Below are positions 11,276-23,100 of a stretch of 64,000 nt of DNA, piece by piece. This DNA comes from Ulva prolifera. Its lineage: Eukaryota > Chlorophyta > Ulvophyceae > Ulvales > Ulvaceae. The stretch lies in the NCBI GenBank assembly GCA_023078555.1, contig CM041201.1:811213-875212 (forward strand), written 5' to 3'. Numbering within the stretch: position 1 is the first letter of the stretch; the number at the start of each line of letters is the position of its first letter. Under the pieces are notes generated by a model. It worked only from the letters and a program-made list of their open reading frames with translations. It ran no database searches and had not been told where the DNA came from. A program made the position numbers and the translations under genes.

Positions 11276-12915
11276 CTGCAGCCTCACTGCAGAGGGGGGT
11301 GGGCACTCGGTCTAGATCTGCATGCACGTCCACCGGGAGCGCGGGCACCTCAGAACGCTGTGGAACACGCTTTAAAGAGCTATAGACTGAGTAGAACAGC
11401 CTGAATCGGTCTTAAGCATACTGGGCGAAACAGGTGTGAATGCCCAGCGAAACGAGGGGTTCTTGACCAAAAGTGCTGTTTTGCCCAGCACGGCTCAAAT
11501 GGCGTCAAATGGCGCCCAGCGCATGCCCATTGTGCTTGGTGGGCCGAGAACACCTCGAAAACACCATAATATGTGTCACTGGTGACGATTGATAAGTCAG
11601 CTGGTTGTTGAGTGTCCGTCTGACTTGACGGCACGGGTCGCGACGACTCGTCAGCGTGGCCGCGGCGAGCGACCAGCTCGCCGGGGCTGATCACCATGAT
11701 TAGGCATGTATTGCTGAATATTATGTCGGTTATCTACTCTACAAAGCATTTGTGTCAATCGGCCGGAACAGGTTGATGAAGACACCATCCTGGCTTCGAG
11801 CTGAAAGCTCGATATGCAGACTCAACCAGCGCGAATTTTACGTGTCACTTTCCGATCAGTGCCTAGCCACTAGGCAAGAAGCAGTCCATTACTGGCCGTG
11901 GACCACTGGTTCTGAATTCACAAGACGGACAGGCTGTGCTGAGGCCAAGCCTTCAGCATTGATCTGGCGTGCAGTTCACAATGCCATGAGAGTGACGCAC
12001 AACGCACGCTGCTTTGGTTTTCCCATACCATGAAGTGACAGCTCTGTCTCACTGCGATACATCACCTGATGCATCAGATCTATGTCTTGTGCACGTTCAC
12101 AAACATGTCAGCACGCCTACATGTGCTCACGCCTGGAGTGGCTTGCAACAAAACATAGCTGACTCCACACCGGACGTGACAATTGATAAGTCTCCGATTG
12201 AAAGACGCAGCAGCATCATATGGACTCATGGCATCTACACACGTATCGTGTGTCAGGCAGAAAGCAGTCTGATTGTTAAGTGAAGTAAAGCAAATCTAAA
12301 TTGTCACACAACTGGATGTTTTCAGTGTCACGCGACTGGAGCAAGACTGAGCTCCTAAAACAACCAGCTGTTGATACTGATCTGAGCAGCCAGGCATATA
12401 CTGCCAACTCAATCTGTGATCATTGTGTTGATCAATGCACAATTCTTCCTGAGCCATTGAGGCAGCGCAATCGCATGAACGTCAGCATGAGAGCTCAACA
12501 CTTGACATCGCACTTCTACGGTGCTTGTTTCGTGCAGTGTGGCTTCCACAAGGCTGCCGGTGGTGTGCAGCGAGCCATGCATGTCAAAACCGCTGCTGCA
12601 CCGCCCACAACACCACCAAATACAAAGGCAATATCATTGTGGGCCAGGTGTAACTATAAAAGATGTTCTGAGCCCAATGGGCGATGTTCTGAGGGCTGGG
12701 CAGTGTTGGGCAAATCGTGTCTTTATGCCCAGCCATGCATACGATTTTGACGGAAAAGTGCGACTTTGCCCAGCGACTTGAAACAAAGGTACAGTGGCAC
12801 CCAGGAGGGTCTAATTAGGCTGTAGCCGTTCCCAGCGCTTTCCAGAGCGTTCTGAGGTGCCCGCGCTCCTGGTGGACGTGCATGAGGGCGGAGTGCCCAC
12901 CCCCATCACTGCAGC
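11276..12915. mobile_element. putative non-autonomous element with long inverted arms
   Basis: The left arm (about 11276-11560) and the right arm (about 12640-12915) are inverted copies of each other. In the outer part the left arm has ATGCACGTCCACCGGGAGCG and GGGCACCTCAGAACGCT; the reverse complement of the right arm has ATGCACGTCCACCAGGAGCG and GGGCACCTCAGAACGCT. Further in, both arms carry a short palindrome-bounded segment, CTGGGCRAA ... TTTTGCCCAGC (11426-11492 and 12694-12775). The ~1.1-kb centre has no transposase-like frame. It resembles a foldback or long-TIR DNA element; the exact ends are not fixed. Confidence 0.5.
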
Positions 12916-14601
12916 CTGCCAGCTATACATAGAGCCGCTTGCACACCTGCGCCCTCACCGGCATCAAGGGGACTGATCGCCGAGGCGACATCGACGCGGT
13001 CATGCCGCGCCTGGCGAGAGTTCTCGCTGCCGCGCTGTAACTGGCATGGTCATGCACACGCGCTCGCGGCGCCCCACGCACCTGCAGCCACACGTGCGTG
13101 CATCGGCTGCGACGGCATGCCGTCTGCAGGGCGGGCAGCGAGCCGGGCGCGAGACCGGTTCAAGGAGGCCGTGCCTGATCACACGGCCTTCCGCTTCATT
13201 TCGTTCGCCGGGGAGTCAGGTCGGTGTACACTGTAGAGGCAAGGCCGCTGTACGACTCATCTGCAAGCTGGGGGACGTCACGTCATATGTGGGCGCACCC
13301 TGAAGGACACATCCGTACGCATGCATGGCGTGGGCGAGGCGCTTGCTGTCTGTGGCGTTGTGGTCTCGCTGAGATGCGTCGCAGGGTCGGGGCTTGTCTC
13401 AAGTCAAATGTTGTGGGAGCAGGGGTTGCGCGGTGATGAGGGGCATGCATGGCGTCCCCGTCCTGCAAGCCTTTGAGGTGCATGTGCCGCAAAGGATAAA
13501 GGGGGTGCGTGTGCGTTGTTATAATCACAACCTGAAGGCCAAAGTCGACTCCGATCGGAGGGGCCAGAAGCACCGCCAGGGCCACGCACGAGCACACCAA
13601 AGCCACCAATCGCAGCGGACGCCGACCCGGCGTTGCACTCGACCACGGCTTCCGAGCACAGCAAGATGGCCCCACAGCCATGCCAGCCGCGCATCTGCAC
13701 ACACACCCACGCACTCATCTGTTCACCTGTTCCGCCATGCCATCGGCGCATCGGCGCACGCACCCACACGCGGCCCGGGGCGCACCCGCACCCCCCCAAC
13801 CCACACGCGCCAATCACGCGCAGGCCCGGGCCCACGCACAGAATAACCCTGGCGGCCACGCGGCCGCGGTGGCCCAAACTGGAAGCTCGGCCGCCGACAG
13901 CCTCACTAGAATTAATGCTCAAGCCGGGGGTGCATGTGCACGCGCGTGTGTGCGACAAGGACAGAGGAGATGCGTGTGTGTGATGCTGGCTGTTTTTTGG
14001 CTCCTGTGCGCATGCGTCGAGAGGCTGTCTCGGGATGTGCAATTATCTCGAGTTGTGTTACAAGGCCCACCATGAAAGAATGCATGGAGAACTCTCCTTC
14101 GGTGGCACCTTCGCGCGCACCTTCAGAATTCTCTCGAGAGATCTGTCCATTAATATTGCAAGCCCGCGAGCGAGACACCTGGTCTGGCTTTTGCAAAGGC
14201 CTGTTCACTTGCGCATAGTATTGCGAGGAACGTCCACAAACCTGTGTTACGAGGATAACGGCGGCGAGGCAGGCAGCACCGCGTAAGCAGCAAGCAGGTC
14301 ACATCAGTCCATAAACCTGTAACACATTATTTGAAATACATATGTGAGCATTCATGAGCAGTGACACCGGTGCGAGGCAATCCTGCCCAATTCATGCTCG
14401 CCATCGCAAGCTCAGACTGCAGATATCTATGTCGAGATACGCACGTTCACACGGGACTGCACAACCGAGCCTGCGGCTGCCAACGAGCAGCAGTAATCCG
14501 CATCACGTTGATCACCGCGGATCGCGTGCAACGCCTGTACACGTGGCGGTGGCGTCCATGCATCATGACGCGCGAGCTTGCCGGGCGCCTTCGTGAAGCT
14601 G

Positions 14602-14652
14602 CATGTATGTAGTTACAAAGGACAGAGGCCGGGCACCGAGCCATTGCTAGGA
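14602..14652 (+). repeat. dispersed repeat A, 5'-end fragment
   Basis: Contains GCATGTATGTAGTTACAAAG followed by GACAGAGGCCGGGCACC. This matches the beginning of the copy at 52921-53270 (read on the minus strand) and the truncated copy near 10.5 kb. Only about 50 bases are shared. Confidence 0.5.
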
Positions 14653-17164
14653 ACACAGCTGCATGTATGTAGTATGATTGCGCATGTACCTAGCGACGTC
14701 GTACGGGCAAACGAATCTCGTACTATTCACGCATGCATATGCCAAAGTTCAGGCATATGCTCGTAGGATCCACTGGTGACGGTGGCGTTGGAGAATCCGT
14801 TCTTGTGCGTGGTTCCGGAGGTGCCGCTAAGCCTTGCTGCCAAGCCTTGCCGCTAGTACAGCTACCCCGCCCTGCCCAACTTTGTCTACAGTTGTGACGC
14901 ATGCTCACAGCAAGCTGCCGGCCTGACTTCTACACTCCTCGAGTTAACTGCTCGATATTGATGTATGGATATATAGTTATATAGATCGATCCAGAACTCA
15001 TGGCTGCGGATCAACATACATGCGGAGGTCTCATGTGCTCAGTGCTGTTGTTGATCTCAGCTGAGCTCAGCTGATGCATCATGAAGCCAAAGCGACCGCT
15101 CTCATGACAGGTGATCACGCAATTCGATTTCTGTCACGCGCGATCACGCTCCTTCCCGGCCACGTCACCACGGATGACCTCATCCGGAGTGGCTCGTGCG
15201 CAAACAACACACAGCGGCTACAAGTTGATTAGCATGGGCACACGCCTACATACGTGACACCTTCGCCACCGATATCGAAACGTGGGATGCCGCTGCGGGA
15301 GTGCCGTACGTACATGGCTACGGGACAAATTGAAAGCTCGGTATGCAGCACAGAGCCATATCCAACAGGATATATATAAAGTCAACATCAGGTGCGAACT
15401 GGGGTTCCGCCAAGCTTGGGCGAGTGTGTTCTAGACACAGGCTGAATTCATGAAGGCATCTTGCGCATGTGGATTGTCGAGGTGATGCGTTGACCAGCGG
15501 CAAGACGTACGTCCCGGGACTGGTCAGGTAGGTGTTTGCAGGAGGGAGTGATTGGGGGAAGATAAATACTACTGGCCAGGCAGGAAGCTCCTGGACGCAG
15601 TATCTTGCACGCCCGCCGGCGTTCGCACATGGTTACTGCCCCCTTGGAGAGCATTCGGCGCCACCTCCGCCACCTCCGCGCGGCGCCGCGACGGCGAGCA
15701 ATTCGAGCGTTCGCACAGCTGCCTCGCCGTTGATGCAGCATGCTGCAGCGGGGCGCGGCCCCCATTGTTCGAGCCGTCGCGTGCTGGAGTTCGAAGCCCG
15801 CATGGCCACCGCGCGCGGCATCGACCGCACGAGGCGGAATTCAAAGCGTCGACATCCGGATCCGCTTTCACGTATGTGCACGCATGCGCAGCTGGGCCCT
15901 GCGCACCGCTGCGGCGCTGGGGTGCAGTGCTAGCTGGCTGCTGATGTCACTAACCTAGGCTGCAGGCGGATCTCGAGCCCCGGCCGCGGGGGCCCGGCCG
16001 CCGCGAGAGGTGCCACTGCCGGCAACAGGCGCCTGTCCCTCACGCTCGACGCGTTATATGTAATGACATATCTGTTGTCAAATTGATGCGCGTGTGCTGT
16101 TATACTCGAGCTCGCACCACCGCGGTGCTCCGTAGCCTCGCACAATTCGATATTATTCGTCACCGGAACCGGCGCACGGGCTCGCGCTGGAGCTAGCCGC
16201 CTGAGCCAACATCATGCATATGTGGGCCAGATGGCCGGCAACTTGTTAAACATCCGGACGCGCGTACGCGCGCCTGCTTGCGTGCGTATATCTGTAGATG
16301 CCATTCACAGATGTTCTGTTTTTCAACAGGAATACGAAGATGAACGCATGCGTCTGCAGATCTAGACCGCCGCACGTGCACGCTGACCCGCACAGGCCGC
16401 GCTTACTGGCAGCCAGGCGGCCGAGCGTACATGCACCTCCCAGCATGTCAACTCCCCGCCGGCGCGCGGCGGCGTGCATCTGCGCAGGCAGGGACGCGGC
16501 TCGCAACGTCACCGGGAACGGTCAATATTGCAAATGCGCTCAGGCCCTGCACATGAGCAGCATTCCGCACGTGCACACCCTGCACATCTGTCCGAACGCA
16601 GGCGTTTTAATCATGTGATAGTGCTATTGTCCACCTGCGGAGGATCTGCATGGATCGAATTCGTGAAAGTTCGGCCGCAGGCACGTATCGCGCTGCTGCA
16701 AGAGACGGAACTCATGCTCTTACACGCAACATATCTTCGGCCAGGCTGGACGAGGTCACCATGCAGTGCATCCAAGTCAACCCGTGGGGTGTCGGCCAAG
16801 TACGCCATGAATCCGACCGGCTCACAGGCCCGTGACAGGATCAGGACCACACTTCTGACGGGCGCAAGCGCAAGTACTAATTTTGGTGGTTAGGGGTCAG
16901 CGCTAGATGTCACGGCTTATCGCGATACATGTGGCCCTGAGTGCGCAATCGCTCTTGCTGCGCAATGCATATAGGGCTGCTGTGTCCACCCGCTCTGTGC
17001 AACCCATTCCCGCACATGCCTGGACTGATTCCACACCATATTTGTGATTCACGACAGTTGCGCCTGCCTTGATTTCTGCACATCGTCGGTTCCCGCGTCC
17101 CCGCTTCATTCACACGCAGCTGCAGCGCCTTGGCTACAGCCGTTTCCATCTCGCGCATCCGCTA

Positions 17165-17339
17165 ACAACGCAGCCGCGACGAAACCAGACATATTCGAAG
17201 AAAAGGCTGCTTTAGCGGCTGGACGCGAGCTCCTGCGCCGACAGCACCGAGCCAGGGAAGGCGGTAGCGTGGGTCACTCCCGCGGTCGATCCAAGTACAG
17301 CGAGTCGCTATTAGCGATGATGCGGTGCGCTCGCAGCTA
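17165..17339 (+). CDS. weak candidate exon, function unknown
   Basis: After an AACGCAG acceptor-like site, the plus frame reads through KPDIFEEKAALAAGRELLRR to a stop at 17338-17340. The composition (charged, helical, few Cys/His) looks more protein-like than the surrounding frames. I find no partner exon or start codon and do not recognise it. Confidence 0.2.
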
Positions 17340-18856
17340 ACGCTTCATTGCAGCCGGCGCTCCGGTCTCTCAGGACTTCGCTCTCTTCGCTGAGATTTAG
17401 CGCAATACCCAGCTGTTCACATGCTGCGTGTGCTTGGCTGGTCTGGCATCCCTGGCAACGTGACTCGCCCCGCGGTCAGACAGCTCGCGCAGCCCGAGGC
17501 AAATGGGAGTGGCCGCAGGCACCCGCGCGCCAGCTGAGCTTCAATCCTGGCTGCAATTAGCAAATGCAGCTTTCCAGCTGCGGCTGCCGCTGACGACGTG
17601 CCTGGGCGCTTGTATCGGCTGAGACGGCTTGTAACGGCACGATGCCTCCGAGCGCGCCATCGAACGGTCAGCTTGTGCAATGAGGCGCGTCCTGACGCGT
17701 GTCGTCATGTTCTTTGTTCGATGTCATCGATGGGGTTGGGTCAGCATGTTCGCCGTGCGAGTAACCCGGGATAAGGTCGCTTCTCCAACAGCGCTTCCCG
17801 TCGCATGTTCTCTCTCGTAACAACGCCAGCTCACAGAACATTTTCTCGTTGAAGCAGTGCGCACGGCACGGCAAGGGGCGCTCCAGCCATCGTTGACACA
17901 CGCGTCTCAAGCTTGGCGTCATGCGTCGCAATCTGCGGCCACCGCGTCTCGGAATGCACACGGCCTGAACTGTTTGGCATCTGCGCACCGCCAGACAGCG
18001 GGAACTGCGTCGCGTATTCATGTGTGTGTCGATTCTGTGAATGATGTAGGGGCATGCCTGTGCTATGTGCTTGGGTCAATATAACTGTTGAGCTAGTGCG
18101 GACGTGCCGTGGCGGTGCCTGCAGCAGGGGGTGCATGCGCATCTCCACGGGCACCACACATGCTTTGCTGCATGACCAGAATGTCGGCTGCTGCAGCAGA
18201 GCAGTCTCGCTGGACTGGGTCAGCCTCTCTGCGACAGCCCAGCGCAGCGGTCACTGTAGCCTTGCCCGCGGGCACAAGCTGCCACTATCTGCAGCTGCCA
18301 GTCGGCGCCAGTCCACTGCCTCGCAGCAGTGGAAGAGCCCATCTATATTCGAATTCCGTGGCGCACAGGAGCTCCTTGAACATGACCCCATGGATTTTTA
18401 ACAACCGTGGTGTCTGCGTTATGGCAATGTCGCCATGCAGCTGCACCGCGCCCCGATCCCGATCAGTGCGGATTGTTTTCCTCACGCAGCAGGTTCTCCG
18501 GCAGCGTACCATCAGTACACACATCCGTGGTCGACGGCTTCGCGTTGATCTACGAATTCTATCCACATGCGAGAATGCGCTCCATCGCAGACGCTGGGCT
18601 GTTGTCTCGCGCCGTTCGACAGTGATCACACTCTGAACACGGAGAGTCAGCGCGCCGAGGAGTCGAAATTCTGATCCACTTGTTGCTGCGGCATGCTGTG
18701 GGGAAAACATCATTTACTGGAGGATCTGGGCTCATCTGTGTGAGCTTGAGCCTGACGATGCGTCGGTCACGTAATGAAGTTATCCTGCATGAGCTCGACG
18801 GTGCGCCTGGACCGGATGACTGCATCATCGATCGTAACGTAGACGCTGAGTGATAT

Positions 18857-19709
18857 ATGCAGGTCAGTGTACGTTGCACTGTCGTTGCTATGCCTGGCAG
18901 GCAGTCCAGCTAGTGTGGAGCTGGCTGAGGCTAGGCATGCCCCAGCTGTTGTAGGCTCTGGGCTGCGCCTGCTCAATGTTGAAGTGCTGGAGGACACCAA
19001 GACAGTCGAGAGAACAAACACATCCTCGGAAAGAGTAGAGGGCAACACTCTTATCAAGACAGGATCAGTGGGCACAAAAGTGACTGCGACAAAGCGGGTA
19101 AGAGTCAGCAGAGAAAAAGATGAGGAGGCGAAGGGACCAGCAGAAGACACTGCGGGAGTAGAAGAGCCAGCAGAAGACGAGCCAGCGGAGGAAGAGCCAG
19201 CAGAGGAGGAGGAACCAGAGGAAGAGCCAGCAGAGGAGGAGGAACCAGAGGAAGAGCCCGCAGAGGAAGAGGAACCAGAGGAAGAGCCAGCAGAGGAAGA
19301 GGAGCCAGAAGAAGAGCCAGCAGTGGACGAGGAACCAGAAGAGGAAGAGCCAGCAGTGGAAGAGGAACCAGAAGAAGAGCCAGCAGAAGAAGAGGAACCG
19401 GTGATGGTCAAGGCGGTGGTAGACAAAAAGAACGATGGCAATGAGGGCAATGAAGGGAACGAGGGCAATGAAGGAGATGAAGGGGATGAGGGTGATGAAG
19501 GGAATGAAGGAGACGAGGGGGATGAAGGAGACGAAGGCGATGAAGGTGATGAAGATGAAGAGGAGCACCCCCCAGTGACTCCACCTCCAGCCAAGCCATC
19601 AAGGAAAGCCGGGTCGGGAAAATCGGGCGGCTCTAGAACGACAGCAACTCGTGTGGTCGGGGCTGACAATGTGTCACCGGACAGTTTCGTGTTTGCAATT
19701 GCCAGCTGA
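18857..19709 (+). CDS. acidic low-complexity protein, last exon (one of two strand options)
   Basis: Open plus frame of 280 codons ending TGA 19707-19709. It has no in-frame ATG before the repeats, but begins just after an ATATGCAG acceptor-like site, so it would be a 3' exon. Order: a hydrophobic start (VALSLLCLAG), a ~70-residue non-repetitive region, about twelve EEPAEEEPEEE-type units, a GNEGDEGDEG array, and a basic tail with PPPAKPSRK. The complementary strand is also open for 404 codons (19981-18767) with an ATG and a stop, and would encode a Ser/Pro-rich protein (SSPSSP and SSSAGSSSG units). Third-base variation between repeat units is synonymous in both readings, so it does not decide the strand. 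Neither product is recognised. Confidence 0.3.
19150..19560. repeat. coding-type minisatellite array
   Basis: Two adjoining arrays. The first (about 19150-19405) is built of GAGGAAGAGCCAGCAGAG-type units of 33-36 bp. The second (about 19437-19560) is built of 9-bp GAYGARGGN-type units. Every period is a multiple of three, so length changes would preserve a reading frame. Confidence 0.85.
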
Positions 19710-20166
19710 GCACGTTGTGTTTCTCCAAACCTGTCCGTCTCATCATTCGGTTTGCATGCTACCACGTCTGTAGTAGAGGCCAGGTTTTGCAGGTACACAG
19801 CAATTACGTGCCTTGAGCTTACACTATATATGGTCGCTGGGATTCTGGCTGACTTCATCTCATTCGATTGTATAGTTCTATGGTAGGCCTTGGAGGGGAG
19901 AGAGTTGTGTTGAAATAATGGCTTTTGGCGCAGGCGTGGGTATGGCGAGTGGCGGGTGCACACAGTCCGGGAGGCTACCATAGCATTAGATTAGGAAGTT
20001 TTGAAATTTACGATATTCCTGCTTGACCTGAGATGTGATACTTCCATTCAACAGGACATGTCCTGGTCACCTCAGTTGCAACATGTTACCTTGCTGGTGG
20101 ATCATCAAGTACAGGGATGTCGCCAGCTCACCTGTGTATGATGTGACCTAGGGAGATTGTGTCATT

Positions 20167-23100
20167 CTACACTGCAGGCACCCGCATGCACTGCAGAAAT
20201 TCATCGATGATAGAATCCTCTGGACACAGCACTACAGACCTGCTTGCTCCCGTTTCAGCTGTACATATCTCATACTTTTGTGCTGCAGCCCCTGCCTCTG
20301 CATCATGCACCTGTACCGTATGTCGATCAGCGGTGCAAACATCCAGTTCTGCACCGCCAGAGAGGCTCTCATTCTCCATGATCCTTGACATCAGCAATGG
20401 CACGTGCGCCGCCTGCATGCGTGATGGGGCTGTCTCTCAGCATGCTGGGGTCAGTCCAGCCCACCTGCGCCATGTGCAGTCACCTGGTATGGTGTCTCCA
20501 TTTATTGGAGCCGCATCGCACAGCACTTGAGCCCACAAGATGACATCCATTGATGCCGCAAGTGACATTTGCAGGGCACCGCTGCTGATCAAAGTCTGCG
20601 TCCCGGTGGTGCAGACGCCAAATCAGAACGACCGGGTGTCAGCAACATCGAAGCTAAGGTGCTCTGTGTGCGCCAGAGCAACTCTCACGGGCGCTTGTGC
20701 CATAACGTGTCGCAGCAGAGGCTGGCTTCATCGCCGCCCGGGCGGTGCGAGGCCTGAGCGCCAGTCAGCGTGGACCCGCTGGCAGCACGCCAATGCTTTC
20801 GTTTCCAGTGCATCTTCTTGTGAACAAGCCGTCAAAGCGCCGATGCGGTGCAGTAACAATGTCGACAGCCCTCTCCACGAACGTGTCATCCCAGAGGACC
20901 TGCTTTGTGGCCACGATCCAGCATGGCAGGCTGTGCCCAGGTGCACACCTCGCCGTCACCGTCCCCCGCGGGCCGGAGTGCGGCCCTGCTGGCGGCCGCG
21001 CCGCCACCGCCCCGCAGGCCGCCTTCGCTCGCCGAGTCTGCATCGGAGTCTCGCGCAATCGCGTCGGTGAACCGTACGGCCTGCCCCGCAACACTCCTCC
21101 TGCTGACACCCTCTGCACCGCACACCCCACTGCTGCACGGCCGTCGTGCGGACAGCAACACTGCAGATCATGCGCGCGTTTTGCTCCGGGCGGCCCACAC
21201 AGATCGACGGCGACGCGCCGGAAGAGCACCACAGAGAGCGATGTGACATTACGGACTGACACCTTACTTCAGCATATGACGCAGACTGCAGACGGGGCCA
21301 CTTTGTGGAGCCACTGGGCAGCACAGCATTGCACCAGCTAGCATACCTGGCGGGCCGCTCCTGTCGGAATCGCCGCGGCCTTCGTCTGCCACATCACGCG
21401 CAAGCAAGGCCTCCATCCCAGCGCCGCCCAGGAGCCCTGACACCGTGATCGCTGCTTTCCGGCAGGGTCCGGCCTCTGCTCCATGCCCACCCAGAGCACC
21501 CGCTGCGGCCGACTCGACCCCCCCAGCCACCCCCGCCAGCCTCTCGCTAATCCCTATCGCAGCTGCGGCGGCGGCGTCCTCAAGCCCGTCAGATGCAGGT
21601 GGGTCTGCCGCTGTGCAACATTCCTTCGCCGCTGTGTGACGCTCCTTCGCCGGGGCCACAACGGCGATGCTTGCCGGCCTCTTGTGGAGCGACTGCAGCC
21701 TGCTCAAGCGGTTGCCTTTCACAGGCCCCGGCTTGTCAGCGCGCCGTGGGGCGCCGCCGGGCCCGGCAGAGAGGCCGCGGGAGTTCCGCGCGGCGACGCT
21801 CACACGACCCGCAAACCGCGTCGCCGCGATCGCAGATGCGCGCTGCGCGAACGACGCCGGGGCGTCGCGCTGGGAGGATAGCTGAGTCAGCGTCTGGTGG
21901 AGGTCGTCGTGGTCCAGGATGTGACTCATCCTGTGGCCCTCGAGGAACGCTCGCACCTGCCGCTGGTCTTCTCCCGCAGAGAGCTTCTGGTGCGCCACTG
22001 CAGCGGTCCGTGGAGTTGGGTGCAGGTTCATCATGCAGGCACTGGTGGCAGTGCTGCTGCTGGTGCACACAACGGAATTCCAAGCAGCCTGTTGTGGGGA
22101 TAGCCTGCTGAAGGAGGGCGTGGAGGTTCGGATTTCCAAAAAGGACGGGAATCCAGTGCTGTGCCCGTGTGTGGCGTATCAGAGATCCAGGACCATGGTA
22201 CCAAGTGACATATGGAATCATGCATTTGCGTGCAGGCGGCCCCTTCGGGGCCCATGCTTCGGAGCTGCTGAAGCACTTATTGTACACAGCATGTAGACGC
22301 CGCAGCTGCAGCTGCTGGCCATCGGAGGCCATCTGTAGGCTTGTCTCACTGGGAGGCGGATCGAGCCAGGGCAAGGGCAGGGCAGGGCGGGCGGTGGCAA
22401 TGCGGATCAGTCAAGACCTGGCAGACCAGAGCAGCTGCTGGCCGTGCCAACTGTGCCAACTGTGCCAACTGTGCAAACTGTGCAAACTGTGCTTACTGTG
22501 CCAAGTGTGCGGTCCCACTGTGCTGTCCAACTGTGCTCTCCAACTGTGCTGGCGAAGCAGCTTGGTGAAGCAAAGCTCTATGGCGGTGCTGCTGGCATGT
22601 GTGAGCGGAATACTTTATGTGTGCAAGGGGCGCTGATCGGACCTGTCTTGTACAGCGTCTTCCGCACAGCTGCATTTGAGGCACAGTCTCCGGGCATGCA
22701 GCCGTCTTCACCTGTGGCAAGCGCATCTGCTCCTTCCTCAAGTAGCCAGTTCACAATCTCCAGGTCGCCCTGAAGCGCAGAGCCAAATGTCACGTGTCTC
22801 GGGTGTATGTCTGCCTGTCCACAGTGCTGTCTTGTTCCTCAGTCTGTTCTGTAGCTCCGCCTTGATCCCGAGCTCAGCTGCAGCACTGGGCATGACTCAA
22901 CAGGTTCGCACCTGGATGGCAGCGAAGTGCAAAGGAGTCCAGCCAAGGAAGGTTTTCCACTGCAGACTTGATCCCTGCATTACTGATAGCTTCTCCAGAG
23001 TCTGGAACAGACTGCATCCAGTGGGTGTATCACAATCTTCATTGAACAGCTACCACCAAGGTTGTGACTAGGGCATACTCGTTCACTAAGGAACTTCGCT

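Larger units (their letters stand above)
12916..18766. other. gene-poor stretch with no named gene
   Basis: GC-rich between about 13.0 and 14.0 kb with CA/GC-rich low-complexity runs, then mixed composition. Long frames such as 13404-14042 (minus) exist mainly because stops are rare in GC-rich sequence and they overlap frames in other phases. A fragment of dispersed repeat A lies at 14602-14652. I see no convincing splice-linked gene, except the weak candidate exon at 17165-17339. Confidence 0.35.

Noticed and set aside
13404-14042. 212-codon minus-strand frame in GC-rich DNA
   Set aside because: Stops are rare in this composition, plus-strand frames overlap it, and there is no recognisable domain or splice context.
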